Below are positions 6,425 to 6,805 of a stretch of 6,805 nucleotides of DNA, piece after piece. This DNA comes from Clostridia bacterium (GTDB taxonomy: Bacteria; Bacillota; Clostridia; Lachnospirales; Anaerotignaceae). The notes under the pieces were generated by a model, which was not told the origin of the DNA, ran no database searches, and saw nothing but the letters and a program-made list of their open reading frames with translations. A program made the translations under genes and the position numbers. Within the stretch, counting starts at the first letter, position 1; each line of letters begins with the position of its first letter. Location: NCBI GenBank assembly GCA_900757025.1, contig CAAEMG010000170.1, positions 1 to 6,805 on the forward strand, given 5' to 3'.

Positions 6425-6805
6425 TTATTCTATTTTCATCATGCGGTAGCCCACACCAATATGTGTTTGAATATATTGTGGAGACTCCTCTGTTGGCTCC
6501 AGTTTTTTTCGCAATGTTGCCATAAATACCCTCAGCGAAGCCACATCGTTATCCCAACTGCGGCCCCAGATATTTTGTGTGATAAAGGTATGGGTCAGTA
6601 CCTTGCCGACATTCTTGGACAGCAGACACAACAGCTTATACTCAATGGGTGTCAGGTGAAGTTCGTTTTCATCCAGATAAGCGCATCCCCCGGCATAATC
6701 CACTTTCAACTTACCATTCACAAATACAGAACTGGCAGTAAACATCTCTGCCGTCATCAGAGAGAGTCTTCGCTGCGTCACCCGAAGTCGTGCCAGCAGT
6801 TCTTC
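6425..6805 (-). CDS. kdpE: KdpE-like OmpR-family response regulator, C-terminal part (5' end beyond window)
   Basis: The frame enters from the right edge (EELLARLRV, typical of the linker after the receiver) and runs 126 codons to TAA 6425, so the receiver domain is not visible. The visible part is a winged-helix DNA-binding domain: HLTPIEYKLLCLL, GKVLTHTFI, IWG, the recognition-helix region LRVFMATLRKKLE, and the wing IGVGYRM. This wording, notably LRV(F/Y)M..LRKKLE, is closest to KdpE, which with the KdpD kinase controls high-affinity potassium uptake in many bacteria. Copies on mobile elements may do something else. The GTG at 6781 is internal, not a start. The stretch is richer in GC than the kinase and LRR genes, suggesting a different origin. 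No kdpD or kdpABC is seen in the window. The alternative is another OmpR-type regulator. Confidence 0.75.
   Translation of the reverse strand, partial: EELLARLRVTQRRLSLMTAEMFTASSVFVNGKLKVDYAGGCAYLDENELHLTPIEYKLLCLLSKNVGKVLTHTFITQNIWGRSWDNDVASLRVFMATLRKKLEPTEESPQYIQTHIGVGYRMMKIE

Noticed and set aside
1..6805. CRISPR arrays, tRNA/rRNA genes, insertion-sequence ends
   Set aside because: I saw no regularly spaced direct repeats, no cloverleaf-like sequence and no transposase or terminal inverted repeats.

Overview
The window looks like chromosome from a low-GC Firmicute, most likely a gut-type Clostridia. The evidence is the AT-rich coding style, GGAGG-type ribosome sites, a BspA-like leucine-rich-repeat (LRR) surface protein, a hybrid histidine kinase of the kind common in Clostridia, and a cysteine-rich KTR protein. 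This placement is inference; there is no rRNA or housekeeping marker. Every gene I can support lies on the minus strand, so transcription runs from right to left.

Right end (about 5940-6805). This part looks like accessory DNA. It holds the C-terminal DNA-binding half of a KdpE-type OmpR-family response regulator, cut by the window edge and visibly richer in GC than the rest. Next comes what I read as the frameshifted 3' remnant of a TetR/AcrR-type regulator. Last is a small zinc-ribbon-like Cys-rich KTR gene whose ribosome site overlaps the remnant's stop codon. The KTR frame loses its expected end and runs straight through a strong intrinsic terminator, which suggests a deletion or recombination junction near 5940.

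Middle (about 5684-5895). This is a very AT-rich stretch with a plausible promoter pointing left and a leader carrying an AAGGAAGG Shine-Dalgarno sequence.

Left part (1-5683). This is a tight three-gene unit: a tiny single-helix membrane ORF, a membrane-anchored hybrid histidine kinase (PAS-like, HisKA, HATPase, receiver), and a very large secreted BspA-like LRR protein that runs off the left edge (1283 codons seen). Both junctions are 4-base ATGA overlaps, so the three are probably translationally coupled. The kinase has almost no extracytoplasmic region and the LRR protein is secreted. A reasonable but untested idea is that the small membrane protein and/or the LRR protein supplies the outside-sensing part. 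The most distinctive observation is that the small ORF is one T away, in a T6 run, from an ideally spaced TTG start. That points to a frameshift mutation, a homopolymer sequencing error, or slippage control.
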